A DNA stretch of 64,000 bases from Strongyloides papillosus. Lineage: Eukaryota > Nematoda > Chromadorea > Rhabditida > Strongyloididae. This document shows positions 49,096 through 63,700 of the stretch, in pieces; position 1 is the first letter of the stretch; every line of letters begins with the position of its first letter. A program made the translations under genes and the position numbers. The stretch is taken from assembly GCA_005656395.1 (NCBI GenBank), contig SRSI01000044.1:62001-126000 (forward strand), given 5' to 3'. Below the pieces are notes generated by a model. It ran no database searches. It was not told the DNA's origin and worked only from the letters and a program-made list of their open reading frames with translations.

Positions 49096-52000
49096 TTAAA
49101 AATCTCCAAGGTTTGATCCAGAAGCACGGGCACGACTTGGAGATCTAAGGAGTGCAGCTGATTGTGAAGCTTGTAATCCTGCTGGTCCAACACTAGCAGC
49201 TGAACGAGATTTAGCACGCATCTTTGAAAGAGAGTTCTCAGCAACATCGGCACGCTCCTCAGCATCATCAAGTTGGTGTTGGAGTTGTCTGTATTTTTGA
49301 AGGTTAAGATTGGCAACTTCTTCCTTAAAAATAAATTATTAAAATTATTATATTATTATTTATCTTAAAACTTACGGCTTCTTCAATTTGTCTCTTTTGT
49401 GTTTTAAGTTTGTTTTGAAGTTTATCAATAAGGTCTTGCATACGTTCAAAGTTCTTCTTGTCTTCATCAACTTGGAATTGAAGTTCTCGCATTCTTCTGT
49501 CAGCTTTAGAAAGATTTTTGTTAACATCTTGGTATCTACGTTGTTCTCCATCCAATTCAGATTCAAGTTCACGAATTCTTTGTTCAAGTTTGGCAATAAT
49601 TTTCTTTCCTCCCTTAAGAGCAGCAGCTTCAGCTTCATCAAGCCTAACTTGCATTTCTTTAATTTGTTGTTCAAGTCCTTTACGCATTCTATCGATGTGC
49701 ATGGAGTGTTCTTGTTCTTGTCTGAGTTCTTCACCAAGTCTTGTAGCATCAGCAACAGCCTTCTTGGAACGTTCTTCAGCAGCTTTGTATTCATTCAATG
49801 TTTCATCCAAATCGGCGTGGATAGCTTGAAGTTCTCCTTCCAACTTTCTCTTGGCAGCAGAAAGTGAGTTAGCTTGAGCAGAGAATTCATTGGCTTGATC
49901 ACGTGCATCAGCAGCATCATATTCAGCTTGTTTACGGGCACGTTCAGCAGCTTCAGCGGAAACAGCAAGTTCTTCTTTTTCTGATTGAAGGATGGTAGCT
50001 CTCTTTTCGGCATTAAGGTATTGTTCACGGATATCATCACGTTGTCTTTGTTCTTCTTCAACTTGTAATTGTAATTCACGGATTTGTTCTTGGTATCTCT
50101 TAATATTCTTTTGGGCATCAGCATTAGCTTTGTTGGCATGATCAAGAGCAATTTCAAGTTCATTGATGTCAGCTTCCAACTTCTTTTTGACACGGAGAAG
50201 TTCAGCTTTACCTTTGGATTCAGATTCAAGAGATGCTTGCATAGAGTCAATAGCACGTTGATGATTCTTACGTGTATTCTCGAATTCTTCTTCTTTCTCT
50301 TGGATTCTCTTTTCAATTTCGGATCTAATTTGTGAAACTTCAACTTGGGCACGAAGTACTTTAGATTCTTCAGCTTCAAGAGCAGCTTCAGCCTCATCAA
50401 GAGCATGTTGAAGTTCTTCTTTCTCAATTTCGAGTCTACGGATAATCTTTTGCATTTCATGTACTGAACGTCCTCCTTCTCCAAGTTGATCAGTGAGGTC
50501 CTTAATTTCAAGTGAGAGTGATTTGTTTTCACGTCTAAGAGCTTCAGCAGTCTCAGCCATTTCTTCTTGAGCATTCTTCAATTTGAACAAATCAGTAGAT
50601 AAGTTACGGTTGTCACGTTGAGCGGAATCCAATTCGTTAGATAAGTCATCAGTTTTCTTTCTCCATTCATCAACAACCTTGTCGAATCCTTTTTGTTTCT
50701 TCTCCAATGAAGCAGCGTATCCATTGGCACGTTCAACATCAACTTGAGCATCATCAAGATCTCCCATAAGACGAGAGCGAGTCTTCTCAAGAGAAGCAAT
50801 CTTGGAGTTAGCAGCATCAAGAGCTTCAGTAAGTTCATTGATCTTTTGTTGTTGACGTCTTTTAGCTTCTTCAAGTTCATCAGCCTTAAGGAGTCCTTCT
50901 CCTTCGAAGCGAGTTTTCCATTGTTGGATCTCAGCATTAGCTTTAGATAATTGTCTAAGAACTTCATTCTTTGATTCAATTTCTTCCTCAAGAGATTCAC
51001 GAAGTTGTTCAGCTTCATGTTGGAAGTTCTTGGATTGAGCAGCAAGTGTTTGACGTTCACGAGCTTCCTCATCAGCGGTACGGCGAGCTTCCTCTAATTG
51101 TGAGGTTAATTGAGATTTCAAACGAGAAAGAGCATTGATTTGAGATTCAGCATCCTCTAATTGACGTCCAAGATCTCCATTTTCATTGTGAAGACGTCCT
51201 TTAAGAGCAGAGAAGTCTTGAAGTTGACGAGCTTGTTCATCAGCTTTAGCTTGAAGTTCAGATACTTGAATTTCAAATTGTTTAGCTAGCTTTTCATTGT
51301 TAAGTTTAGCTGAGGTTTCAGCATCAAGTTGGGCGGAGAAATCTTCCATTTCACGTTGAATTTGAGCCTTTTCTTTCTCAATTTTAGCTTTTGACTTTTG
51401 AAGTTGATCAAGTTGATCTCCAAGTTCCGCAACTGCATCATTGTGTTTCTTACGAAGGGCAGCTAATTGATTTTCATGGTTCATGTTAGCTTCTTCAAGA
51501 TCACGACGAAGTTTAGCTAATTCAGCTTCACGTTTCTTGTTAACTTCAATTTGGGCAGCAGTGGCACCTCCTTGTTCATCTAATCTTTCAGATAATTCTT
51601 CTAATTCGCGTTGAAGATCTGATTTAGCACGATCAGCTTTAGAACGAGATTGACGTTCATTTTCTAATTCTTCTTCAAGTTCATTAATACGTCCTTGAGT
51701 TTCTTTAATTTGACGTTGAAGTTTAGCAACAAGAGATTGTTCATCTTCCAAACGAGAGGTGATTGAATGAAGTTCAGATTCCTTCTTCTTAAGATTGTTT
51801 TCAAGATCATGACGAACTTTGTTTGATTCATCAATGGTTTCTTGAGCAATCTTAAGTTCTCCTTCAATCTTTCTCTTTTGTTTATCAGTATCAGCACGAG
51901 ATCTCTTCTCACGTTCAAGATTATCTTCAAGATCATCAAGAGTTTGTTCAAGTTTAGCTTTAACTTTGTTGACATGGTTGGTCTTATCTTCCTCAGATTG

Positions 52001-55000
52001 AAGATCCTCCATTAATTTACGGTTAATTTCTTCTTGATGTTTCTTTTCTTTGTTCAATTTAGCAATATTTTCATCTTGTTGTTGCATTTCATCTTGAAGA
52101 GAACGAATTTGGTGATCCTTAGATTGCTTCTCTGATTCAGCCTTTCTAAGACTCATTTCAAGATCTTGGATTTGTTTTTTAAGGTTTTCACATTCTCCTT
52201 CAATCTTCTTTTTGGCACGAGAGATGTCAGCATTACGATCTTCTTGATCTCCAAGACGATCATTTAATTCATTAATTTGTTTATCAAGATCACTCTTTTG
52301 TGATTGAAGTTTGGTAAGTTTATCTTCAAGATCAGAGATAGTTCCTTTAGAGTTTTCATTGGTTGTGAAAAGACTGTTCTTTTCTTCCAAGAGTTTAGTA
52401 CATTGTTCTTCAAGATCTTTTCTAAGTTTCTCTTCCTTATCCAAATTATCTTGGAGTTCTTTAAGTTTTCCTTCCATCTTCTCCATTTCTTCAGCTTCCT
52501 TTCCGGCTTTAAGAAGTGGTTTAACTTTTCCGTAAAGTTTGAACCATTCCCAAGTTCTAAGTGTACACCAACTGCGTACATTTCTTTGGACAATAAGGAG
52601 ACCAGCGCGTTGTTCCATACGTCTCTTACGATCAGTTAATCCTAAGTACCATCTGATACTAGCTTGGAATCCAGTAAGGATAATAGAAAGTTTCTCATCA
52701 CGGATATCTTCAAGACTAGCTAATACACCAGCTTTGAAGAATACCTTAGTTTGACCAATTCTGAATTGTTCATCATTAAGGCCTCCATCAGCAACGATCT
52801 TAGCAAGCATATTTTGTGAGCATACTTTTGGATCATCAGCTGATTTAGCTTCAGCAGCAGCAAGAATAGCATAACGCTGTTTAAAGTCGTGGTGAAGGGT
52901 TCTGTTAGGGAAACCTTTACGGCAAATACGAATACCTTCCAATACACCATTACATGTAAGTTGGTTAAGAACAAGAGCAGCATCAATAAGACCTGATTGT
53001 TTCTTTTCATTTGGAATGATACAACGGATGAAATGTGGGTGAGTCTTGTTTAACATAGTCATAAGATTGTTCAGAGATTCACGGTACATCATAGAGACGG
53101 TCATAAAGGATCCAGATTTACCCTTCTTCTTACCACCACCGCCACCACCTTCTTTAGCTTTAACAGCAGCTTCCTCTTGAGTAACATAATCAGACCAAAC
53201 TTCCAAAAGAAGAGCATTCTCTTTAGAGTTCTTCATAACACTGACAACAGTGTCATTAAGTGGATCCTTATTCTTTTCAAGCCAGTTAGTTACATTATAA
53301 CGTACAGTACCAGCGTAGTGACGCATAGCAAAGTGAGCTTCAGCTTGTTTTCCCTTTGGTGGTTTTGGTTTCTCAAAGTTTGGATGTTTTCCAAGATGTT
53401 GTTCAATAAGCTTTTGAGCTAATGTCAAGTCAGTAGCCTTTGGTACAATACATTCTTCATCAAGCATAGAGATGATACCAAGTGGTTTTTCTATAAGCTC
53501 AATACAAGCAGCAAGATCGAGACCGAAATCAATGAAAGTCCATTGAATTCCTTCACGAGCATATTCTTCTTGTTCCAATACGAACATGTGATGATTGAAG
53601 AATTGTTGGAGTTTTTCATTTACGAAGTTAATCCACAATTGTTCGAAAGAGTTGAAATCGAAGATCTCGAAACCGGCGATATCAAGTACACCAATGAAGT
53701 AATCACGACTGTAAACCTTTTGAGCAAGTGTAAGATTACACTTCTTAACGAGCCAATGGAAGACACGAGCATAAAGACCTTTAGCCATGGCACCAATTGA
53801 CCAATTAACTTGTTCAACATTTTGTCCTTTGGATACCCATTCAGTTCCGACCTTAACACGTGGTTTGGTAAGAGCTTTGAGGAATTCTTCATGGTTAATT
53901 CCGAACATAGCAGCAGCTTTTTCAGCTTCCTCAGTACCATCTGTTTCAGCTTGTTCTTCACGTGGACGTTGTTTGAATTTCATGTTACCCATGTGCATAA
54001 GAGCAGCCATAAGTTGATAACATTCATGTTTTTCTTGGGCACTGAAGTTAAGAATATCAAAAGCTTCATCAGTAAGTTGGAATTCTTCAGTATCATTAAC
54101 ACCATCAATTGACAATTCAGCTTGAGCAACAAACCAGTAATCTTTCAATGGTAAGTCAAGAAGAAGTTCTTTTTTAAGTTCAGGTTTGAAGTCAGAATAA
54201 ATTTGGTAGAAGATATGGTAACATCTTTCTCCTGGAGCTTGTCTAATGACACGAGATTTCTCAAGAAGGTAATGCTCAATATCACAAGATGCGACACGTC
54301 CTTGTTTATTGAAGTGGATACGGATGAATTTACCGAAACGAGATGAGTTATTGTTACGGACAGTTTTAGCATTACCGAATGCTTCGAGAACTGGATTAGT
54401 TTGAACAATTTGGTCCTCAAGTGTAACTTTCTTCTCATTAGAAACAACTTCACCTTTCTTCTCATTCTCACTTTCTTGTTGGGAGGCACCAACAGCAGCG
54501 AAATAGGCAATAACTTTCTTGGTATTTTCAGTTTTACCAGCACCAGATTCTCCTGTAATCAACATAGATTGATTTTCATGATCTTGAAGCATGTTTCTGT
54601 AAGCCTCATCAGAGACAGCGAACAAGTGAGGTGGCATTTCAGTTCTTCTCTTACCCATAAACATACGAGCAACAGAGTCAGTGTAAATTGGAAGTCTCTT
54701 GTATGGGTTAATTACGACACAGAAAAGACCGGAGTATGTGTAGATAAGCATAGCAGCATAACGTGCACGTAAATTGTGTAAGACAGAAGCATCATTCAAG
54801 AAAGACAAGTTAGACATGTCTTCAGTTTTCTCGAATTTTGGTGGATTCATCTCTTGAACAAGTTCTTTTTTCAATGTTTGCTACAAAAGACATAGTTGAT
54901 AATAAAATAAAAAAATTATAAATAACTTACTTCATTACCACGTGCAGTTACAATAGTAACATTATCTCCCTTAGTGGCAGTGATTTCAGCAGCGACATAT

Positions 55001-55237
55001 CCTTCTTCGGCATCTGGAACCCAGCAATTTTTCTTTGAATCATATGGGCGATTTTGATCCTAAAAAGGGTAAATATAATTTTGGTAAACCGAAAAAAATA
55101 TAAAAAGATAATTTAAAAATAAAAAACAATAAAAAGATATAAAATAAACAATAAAAATAGTATTATAAACTTACTTCAAGCATTTGATCGCGAGTGCGAC
55201 GAAGATATTGCCATCCTGGATCGTTTTCGTATTCCAT
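49096..55237 (-). CDS. unc-54: Body-wall muscle myosin heavy chain
   Basis: Minus-strand exons are 55237-55175, 55059-54931, 54880-49376 and 49323-49096, giving 1974 residues, close to the 1963 of C. elegans UNC-54. Residues 1-65 carry the N-terminal SH3-like region ([14 protein letters not shown]). The P-loop GESGAGKT is at 174-181. Switch regions ([15 protein letters not shown] and [20 protein letters not shown]), a Gly-rich and Lys-rich loop 2 ([14 protein letters not shown]), the SH1 region ([16 protein letters not shown]) and the converter/lever arm follow. Then comes a roughly 1100-residue coiled-coil rod and a short non-helical tail with [16 protein letters not shown]. It is a thick-filament motor. 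It matches UNC-54 along its length as I remember that sequence; another muscle paralogue cannot be fully excluded. The 5.5 kb third exon contains almost the whole protein. Codon use is visibly biased, as expected for a very highly expressed gene. Confidence 0.95.
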
Positions 55238-57938
55238 AATTAAAAAGTTAGTAGTAGAGTGCTAATTTGTGATAATATCTCAACAGTTAAAAATTATAAG
55301 AATGCTAAGACGCAATCTAGAAACACAACTAGTCGAGAGTGACTGTTAGGTCTGAAGAAACAAGGATTATTAGGTTGGTTATGAAGGAAAGGAAGGCAAT
55401 AAAAGAAGTAAGGGTAATGTGTTTTACTCCACCTTAATAAAACCCTTTGTTGTTACAGAGATATCAGTATTTTCTTAGATTTAGATATATTCTCTCTTAT
55501 CAATCAACACACTTTTATCTCTAATAATCAAAGCATTACTCCCACTTTTACACTTTACCTATTAAAAATAAGCTTAATTCTTAGGATTAGTTGTAAATTG
55601 TTTAGTTCTTTGCCTCCATCTAATTTAATGCCATAATCTTTTACATCTTCCCTCATTGAGTCAGTAGTCATCAATGGAATGCCAATATAAATTTCTTATT
55701 GGTAGTTAGTAATAATGTTAAAAATGTTTTTATGATAATATCTTTTTCTTTTGTCATCTATACTAAAGTTGATTCGCCTCCTGCCTACACTAAAGTTTTA
55801 AAAGCAATTCAAAGAATCCATCACTAGTAGACTGAAGTAGATATACTAAGATATCGAGGTATAAGTAAAATGAATATATCTTGTTCTTCTTTTATCGTTA
55901 TTTTAAAGTTGATATGCCACAATATGTTAATACTTTTTTTAAAATTAAATACATTATTCCTATATGTGAAAAGATCAACAAACATCTTTTCATTTGTGTA
56001 TATATCTATCTCTCTTCCATTTAATTATTTAGTACTTCTTTAATGAAATAACAGGGAAACAAGTATAAAACATTTTATAAATTTTTTCATCAAAATGTTA
56101 AAATAATAAATTTTTACTTCCTTAATTAATTGTAAAAAAGGATTAATAAATCCATTAAGTGACAAAATATTAATATGATACATTAACGTAACAGCCTTTT
56201 ATATGAACATTAAAATTATTCACTTAATTTTATACTGTCTATTTTGTTATGAAAAAAAAAGATTGATAATAATTTATGATATAAAAATTTATATTACAAT
56301 GTCAATTAAAAAACAAAAAATAAATTACTTTAGATATTATGCCTTAAAATAACTTTTTAGGTTAGTAGAAAATCACATAAACGATATTTATGTTTATTGG
56401 CAGAGGCTAAAAAATAAAAACAAAATAAAAATTCAAAACATAGCAACTGTCTTGAAAAATTTAACCTTTATGTTTATTTGACTTATCAAATAAAGAAAGC
56501 ATCTTTTTTTTGTTTTAAAATGATTTGATAAACATTAATAAGATATATTAAAAAAATTGTGACATTTATCTTAAGGATAATTTTTTGTTCATTTTTAAAA
56601 AAAAAATATTATTTTTTTATCGATGATATATTGATATCATTATGTTTATATCAAGTTTACCTATTACAATACTTGAAAATTCTATAATCATTGTTTAAGA
56701 TTCTGTAGGCGGTTATATATATATATATATATCAATTAGCTTGTTATCAAAGATATTTTTATTATTTCTCTGTTTGTTGAAAAATTTTTATGAGCGATTA
56801 ATCAAAATGATTGAAAAAAATATTAGGTTATCAATTAATGTTTAACTAAAGTTTTTTTAATTTGCATTTCATAAATTTTCACAATAAAAGGATATGAGAT
56901 AAAAAAAATAACATTTATCCTTTACTTAATTTAATCTTATTAATGGAAAAGGAATAATATATTATGTTATTAACAAGATGAAAGTGATAAAAATGATTCT
57001 TTATAATATTTTACTTTTTATTTTATTTTTTATATTCCATTATCATCAATTATATGCCTTAATCAAACATTAATTTTCCTTTAATTCAAAAGACGAATTA
57101 AATATTTAGAGCAAACAAACACTTTGATTATTTCTTCATTAAAAAATAATTGATATTATTATATAGTTTTATATACACATATTTTTATTTCTATTTTCCA
57201 TCATTTTTTCATCACAAATGTGTATCTCTTTTTACCTCCTCCAGTAAATGATCATTTATATCAATAACAAATTGACATTCAAAATATTCAGATGATATAT
57301 GATTATTATTTCAATACATTTGATACAACAAAATCTTTCTTTTGTGAAAATAAAAGACTAGACCCTAATAGCAATTGACTTACTATTGATGTGGCAAAAA
57401 TTTTTATCAGTTTTGCATTTTTACATCCTTTAACTCATTGGTAGAGGGAAACTTTTGATTTTTGTTGTAAATAAATTGCTTTAATATGATGTTTGTAACT
57501 AAGAATATCAAAACTTTGTCTTAGAGATAGTTAGATGGAAAAATTTTATCAAAAAAATTATATTGTTATCGTAAACATTATAAATTACTCAAATATCAAA
57601 TAATTTTAAATTTAAAACAAAAAATGTAATGTATAAAATGTTTATGTTAAAAAAGAGGTAATATAAGTAAAATATATATTATATATATAATTTTAGATGA
57701 AAATGATAAATTTACTAAATTTAACTTTTTATTATATTTTAAATGATAATTATATATTAATAGTAAAAATCTATGTCATAAATAATCTCTAAAAATATAA
57801 TTTTATTTGCAAATAAATATTAGTTAGTTTAATTATAATATATTAGGGTGTATGATATTCTCTATTTAAAAAAATAATAGCAATTAATTAATTTAATATT
57901 GGAGACCTGCAAAAATCAAATAATTTTTAAATTTAATT
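55238..57938. other. Spacer containing the myosin promoter
   Basis: The first 400 or so bases upstream of the myosin start are less AT-rich than the rest (with short GGAAAGGAAGG-like and TTACTCCACC-like patches) and are the likely muscle promoter. I do not claim specific factor sites. An alternating TA tract lies at 56714-56732. The right end is the 3' flank of the ACN-1-like gene. No exon was found. Confidence 0.45.
56714..56732. repeat. Alternating TA microsatellite
   Basis: An uninterrupted alternating TA tract of 19 bases in the spacer downstream of the ACN-1-like gene. Confidence 0.9.
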
Positions 57939-60798
57939 TTAGAATAAATAATATGAAATTAAGAAAAATAAGAAAGTAAAACTAAAATTATTTTTGAAAC
58001 AATCATTTGATTTTTTTGTAGCTGATTCAGTTGTTTCTTCTTCATGTGATTTAGAAGATGTTGAAGGTGGAAGTGTTGTTGGTGATAAAGTTGGTTGTTC
58101 AAAAAGTCCAATTAAAAGACCATCACTGCCATTTCCAAAACCAGCATCACTTGGATTTCCTTTAACACATGAATAAGTTCCAGCTACTTCCAATGTAAAA
58201 AGACCTTCACCACATATGCATCTTGTACCATTACAAATGGAATCAAGTAGACATTCCTCTCCCTTACTACAATCTTGACCTGGATAAGCAATTTTCTCCT
58301 CATTACCAATCTCATTTCTTGTTACCCCAGTCTGTATGGCTCCTAATTTTGGTAACTGTGATTCCTTGAATTTTTCACCTTTACCATCCCATCCTATATA
58401 TAATCCGTTCTCTTCGTTATATTTTTTCAACCATTCATAAAGTGGTGAGAAGTATTCAATCATTGGTGTAGCATCAAATTGTCTATCTCCAGTAATCATT
58501 TCTAATGCTGTTAAGTAGTCTATTGTAGCTCCTTCCTTCATAATAATTTCAATTTTATTCATAATATTTTTATCTAAAACACAACCATTAAATAACATAT
58601 TAGATGGTGTGTCTGGACATAATGCTCTTAAAATTTGAAATTGAATGACGTATGATATAATATATCTAACGGCTGGAGAGTGTTTTTGGGTGACATATGT
58701 ATTCACAAGAACATCATTATCCTTCTTTTCATCTTTTAATGGTGACTTTATTCCTTGAAGATTACTACGAAGTCTCCACCACTCTTCATTCCATTCCTCA
58801 GGTGATAGTGTTCCTTCGAATACCTCTTGTCTGAATAAATCAGCAACAAGATACATTGGAAGTTTAACAAAATCCTCAATTGCCTCCTTAAATAAACTAT
58901 TAATTTTGGAATTTTCAGAAATTGAATAATTTTCAGGTAAAAGGTTCAGTGATTTCAAATAATCAATATTTCCAGAAGCAATACTAATAGCATTTGATAA
59001 AGCTGTTTTAAATGATGGATTTGGTGCATCATGAAGTAAAAGTGGTTGATCTTTTGATTCAAATTGATAATACATGTCAAAAAGAAGTTTATGTGCTTGT
59101 TTAAATCCCTTAATTCCCAATATTTCACACGTTTTTATTCTATAATCATTATCATCATTCATATCAATTGCGGTTGATGGATTACAGATCATACTTCTAG
59201 ACCATACTCTAGTAAAGATAGACTTTGACCATATAGATGATGGAGCTTTCTCAAAACCTAAATATTTAAAATAGCGATATGCTTTTGTGAACATTCCTTT
59301 AACTGTCATATTTTGCCCATGTAATGCTTTCATTATCTCACTTTCAATATCCTCTAACTCATCAAATGGCTTAGCAGTATCGTAAAATGCCGACCAGTCA
59401 TCACCATTATATGATTTAAGCAAATGCCCAGGAATTGGGCCATCACTAGTAATGTCAGTTGCATTAGGATATAACACTGGTAGGTAATGTCTAATATATG
59501 TATGAAGTTCTTTATATAATGGCATCAACTTATTCTGAACATTTTGTACCTCATTCATTATATTAATCTCTGGTGGAGTGTCTCTAGTTGATAAGTCAAA
59601 TGGTGAATTCCACATAGCAGCTGTATTTGTAAAACCAGCAGCTTTAGCACTTTCATTTAAAATTCCAACAAGTTTAATATAATTTTTTTTTGTACTATTT
59701 GCAATTTTATCACGGAATGATTCCCATATTTTTAATAATCTATTTACATTATCTTCTTGTTGAATGATTGATGATATATCAGTAACCTTATAAATACATG
59801 ATTGAACATCTTTACCATCACAAATGTCTGTAGTTAAGAATATTTTGTTTATCTCCGCCAAAATTGTGTCATGTTCTGTTGATTTATTTTCACCAAGTAC
59901 TTTAACTCCATCAACACTTATTAGTCGTAGTTGTTTTGCCAATATTTGATCTTTAATATTTTTTACATTAAATTGCTTCGCTTGTTTTGATGTAGATGAT
60001 AAAAAATGACCTAAAACTTCTTCCGCCTCACTTAATGATTGTTTTGTTGTTGGTGTCACACCAGCAAAATAATTCCAACCAGCTAATGAAACTTCTTTTA
60101 AAACTTTTTTAGCTTCTTTGTTGTAACCTTCAATCCACTTTTCAGCTTCCTCCTCATTATCAATACTAAATTCATCTTTTATGTTATCAAGTCTCCAATA
60201 ATCAGAAGAGTTAACTAATTTCATAGCATTTTTATTTATAAATGTTGCTTTTTCTTTTTTATCACCTCCAATAGTTCCAGTATTTAAAAATTTCTGAACT
60301 AATTCATCAATAGCTTTATCATCAACTTCAGCTGGTTTCATCTAAAAAATTTTTAAAAAATTATAGTAGGAAAAAAATATTTAAACATACAGTTTCAACA
60401 GCATCAAAGTAATCTTCTTTATCTAAATTATCAAAATTAATCCTAATGGTGTCTTGTTTAGGTTTTGTTATGATTTCAGTACTAGATTCAGATGATAATT
60501 CAACTTCTTTTTCCTCAAATAAATCTTTTGTAGTTGCAAATTTATTTTCTTTCTCCAATGATGTTTCAGATGTAGTTCTATTTTCAGGTGTAGCTCGTGT
60601 TGTACTCGAATCCTCTTCAAATATATTTATTTTTTCAATATTCTTTAAATCTGTTGTATCGACATCGGTAGTTATTGCGACAGGAACATCCGTAACATCT
60701 TTAAATTCTGAAGAAGAAGTTGTCACTCCAAAAGAAGTGTTTAGGAGGACCAAGAAAGTTAGTAGTAATAGAAAACAATATTTAATTATCTGCCTCAT
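57939..60798 (-). CDS. acn-1: ACN-1-like protein, catalytically inactive angiotensin-converting-enzyme homologue
   Basis: Minus-strand exons are 60798-60391 and 60341-57939 (phase 0, 49-base intron), giving 936 residues. A signal peptide (MRQIIKYCFLLLLTFLVLLN) is followed by a Thr/Ser/Glu-rich stretch of about 100 residues, then a peptidase M2 (ACE) domain: for example AGWNYFAGVTPTTK, DGPIPGHLLKSYNGDDWSAF and PNPSFKTALSNAISIASGN. At the zinc site (about residues 552-558) HHEMGH is replaced by AHKLLFD, so the HExxH motif is absent and peptidase activity is not expected. C. elegans ACN-1 is likewise inactive and is needed for moulting and cuticle work. After the ACE domain comes a small Cys-rich EGF/EB-like module (CSKGEECLLDSICNGTRCIC), a Thr/Ser-rich linker and a hydrophobic C-terminus, suggesting anchoring. 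TTTTTAG at 60807-60808 is a likely trans-splice acceptor. Confidence 0.93.
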
Positions 60799-63700
60799 TA
60801 AAACCTCTAAAAATTAGAATGAAATTATAAGTTTGATTTTTTAAATAATAAGAAATTAAAACAATATTTAGTTGATTAAAGAACTATTTTCGGAGTAAAT
60901 AATAATTGACCGCCACCTAAATTTATGAATAAATTTTTTTGTTATACCTACTATAAGATAAAAAGTAAAACAAAAGATGGGGATATGAAATAAATTTTGT
61001 TTCAATATCACTATAATAAAAGAAGATGATGGTTGTTTTAAAAATTCTAATACAATAATGGGAAGGACAAAATATAGGTTGATAATGTAAAAGGTTAATT
61101 AAAATCAGATTAAAAGGCTATTAAACATTCAATTTTTTTATCTTTAACATTCAATGAATATTAAATTTATGAAACAATTTATGATATCTCATAAATTTGT
61201 CTATCATCTTATCGCAATTAATTTTAAAAGTCTTAGGAGAAGCTTTTTAATGTTAAAAATATTAATAAAAAACAGTGATTTGAGTTATATTAAAAAGATA
61301 AGCATTTGAAATTATAAAAATTAATCTTCCATCATACAGCAATACAGAATTTTATTGTAAAATGATCTATAAAAATTTTAATCTTATAAATGTTTCTACA
61401 TACTTAAACAAATTTTATCATAACAGACAAAAGATTATTGGCATTGAATTAAATTTGCGCATCAAATATATATATATTATTATCATTATTATCCAGATGA
61501 GTTTATGGGTAAGCGCACAATTTTAAAATGACAAATAGTAACCTGTCATAATATTATACAACATATTTAGAATGTTTTTAACAATTATTAATTGGGATCT
61601 ATGATATTAAGACAAGGAATGTCATGTCACCAGATATGAATATTAAGATAAGATACAAAAATTTATTTAAAATTCTGATTATATAGACAATAAATGTTGA
61701 TACAAAAATGTAGAGGTATTTATAAATTATATACAGTTACAGGATATGATATAGACAATTTTTACCTTTTATATATCTTCTGGGCATTTTTTTTAATATA
61801 ATATTTATATATACTTTTAAATTAATTATTACAAATAGACAATAAATAATTTGATTAATAAAAATTTAATGTAAAAAAGATTAATCATAAAATGGTTTAT
61901 TAATAAGAACAATTTGATCAAAGATAATTCAATTAAAATAGATAGATAAATTTTTAGAAATAATGTTTCAATGTAAAAATATTGTTATCCATATAGATTT
62001 AAGGTATATATGAAAGAATGGATTAATGATACTGAAGTATTAAACTGTTAGAACTGGATTTATTTATTTACCATAATAAAATGATTGAAAGTTATATATA
62101 ATAACTTGAAGGGTCTAAATAAATACCTATGAATCATACTATAAGTTATTATCAATTCATTAAAAAACTATAAAAAAGAAAGGATGAAAATTACTATAAA
62201 TAAATATAAATATTTTTTTAGTTGGATAGAATTCACCATAACCATTAAAGTCGCAGAAATAATACAAAATTTTTTGAGCCAGTTTAAAAGAAAATAAAAA
62301 ATTTTTAAATCTATTTTATTATATCAATCAAAAAATTTTAACTAATATTGTTTTAAAAATAGGTTAAAGAAAGTATATTACAAAGGAAAACTCTAGATAT
62401 GAAAGGATATATTTTTTTATTAAAAAAACAATTATTTTTTTATGTCATATTCATTTTCGTATAAATTATTATAAGCAGAAGATTTTAATAATTCTATACT
62501 TTATTAATAAATGTTAAAATCACAATTATTTTGTATCAATTTTTTAAATAATATTTGTATTGTCATAAATAATCTCTTCTTCAAACATCTTATAGACATA
62601 CACATAATTTGGGATAAATTTTTTTTTCATATATACACATTACAAAAATGACCAAAATCTATGACATATAATTAATATTAAATATTTTCAAAAAAATATT
62701 TTTTTTACATATAATCTTTAAGAAGGTTTATTTTTTTGTGCTCATTTAATTAAAGAAATAATTATTAGATTGACACAAATGGTTGTCTATATTTAAAATG
62801 ATTTAGATTAATAATTTAGAATAACCTTGATGAATTTATCTATTTAGAATATATAATCAGGTAGGCCTTATGTGATTAATGTATTGACATTCGGAATCCA
62901 GAAATTATTACACTTGTTAAACAAGAAAAGATCTTTTAAGATTATAAATAATTATACTAACATTTAATAAGAAAACATAGCAAAAAAAATGAATTAGATA
63001 CATCATTATGTTTAATTAATATAATTTACTTTATAAATTATTGTAATATAGTTATTTTACTAAATTATGAAAAATTTGATAAAATTAAACAGTTGTAATT
63101 ACAATTGACTTAATTTGATTGCAGACATAGAATTAAAACATTACCTTATAAAAGGATATTCGAAGGTTAACATACCCATTGAAAAGTTTAATTCAATTTA
63201 ACAATATTTTACAGAAAAAATAACTTTATATATATATCAATTAAAAATATAAAACTTTTATCCATCAGAATTGCTTATTAAGATAATATTTATTGTAAAA
63301 AACATATAAAAATGACGTGAATCTTATAATATAATTGTAGAAACTTTTAGTTCGACTACTTGTATTTATCTTTTTCTATTCATTTTTAATATAATATTGA
63401 GATATTTAAAGTTAATTCATCAAATTAAACAAAATATAAAAAAATTCTTCTTCCTTTTTTTTATAATTAATAACGCTCCGCTAAAATTTGTTATCTTAAA
63501 ATTTTATTATTTTTCTGACAACACAATTGTACAGGAAATAAATGCCATAATTATTCTATCATAATTCCCCATTAACTTACCAAAAGAAATTATTTTAGCA
63601 GTTGTGATACTCTTAAACGAATTTTAAAAAAGAGAAATTATTAAAGTAAAAATGATAAATAGCAATTGGGAATATCTTACTATTCTTGCTATCATCTTTT

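Noticed and set aside
49388..54772. Many long ORFs on both strands across the myosin rod and head
   Set aside because: They are shadows of the biased codon use in the myosin frame. None resembles a protein.
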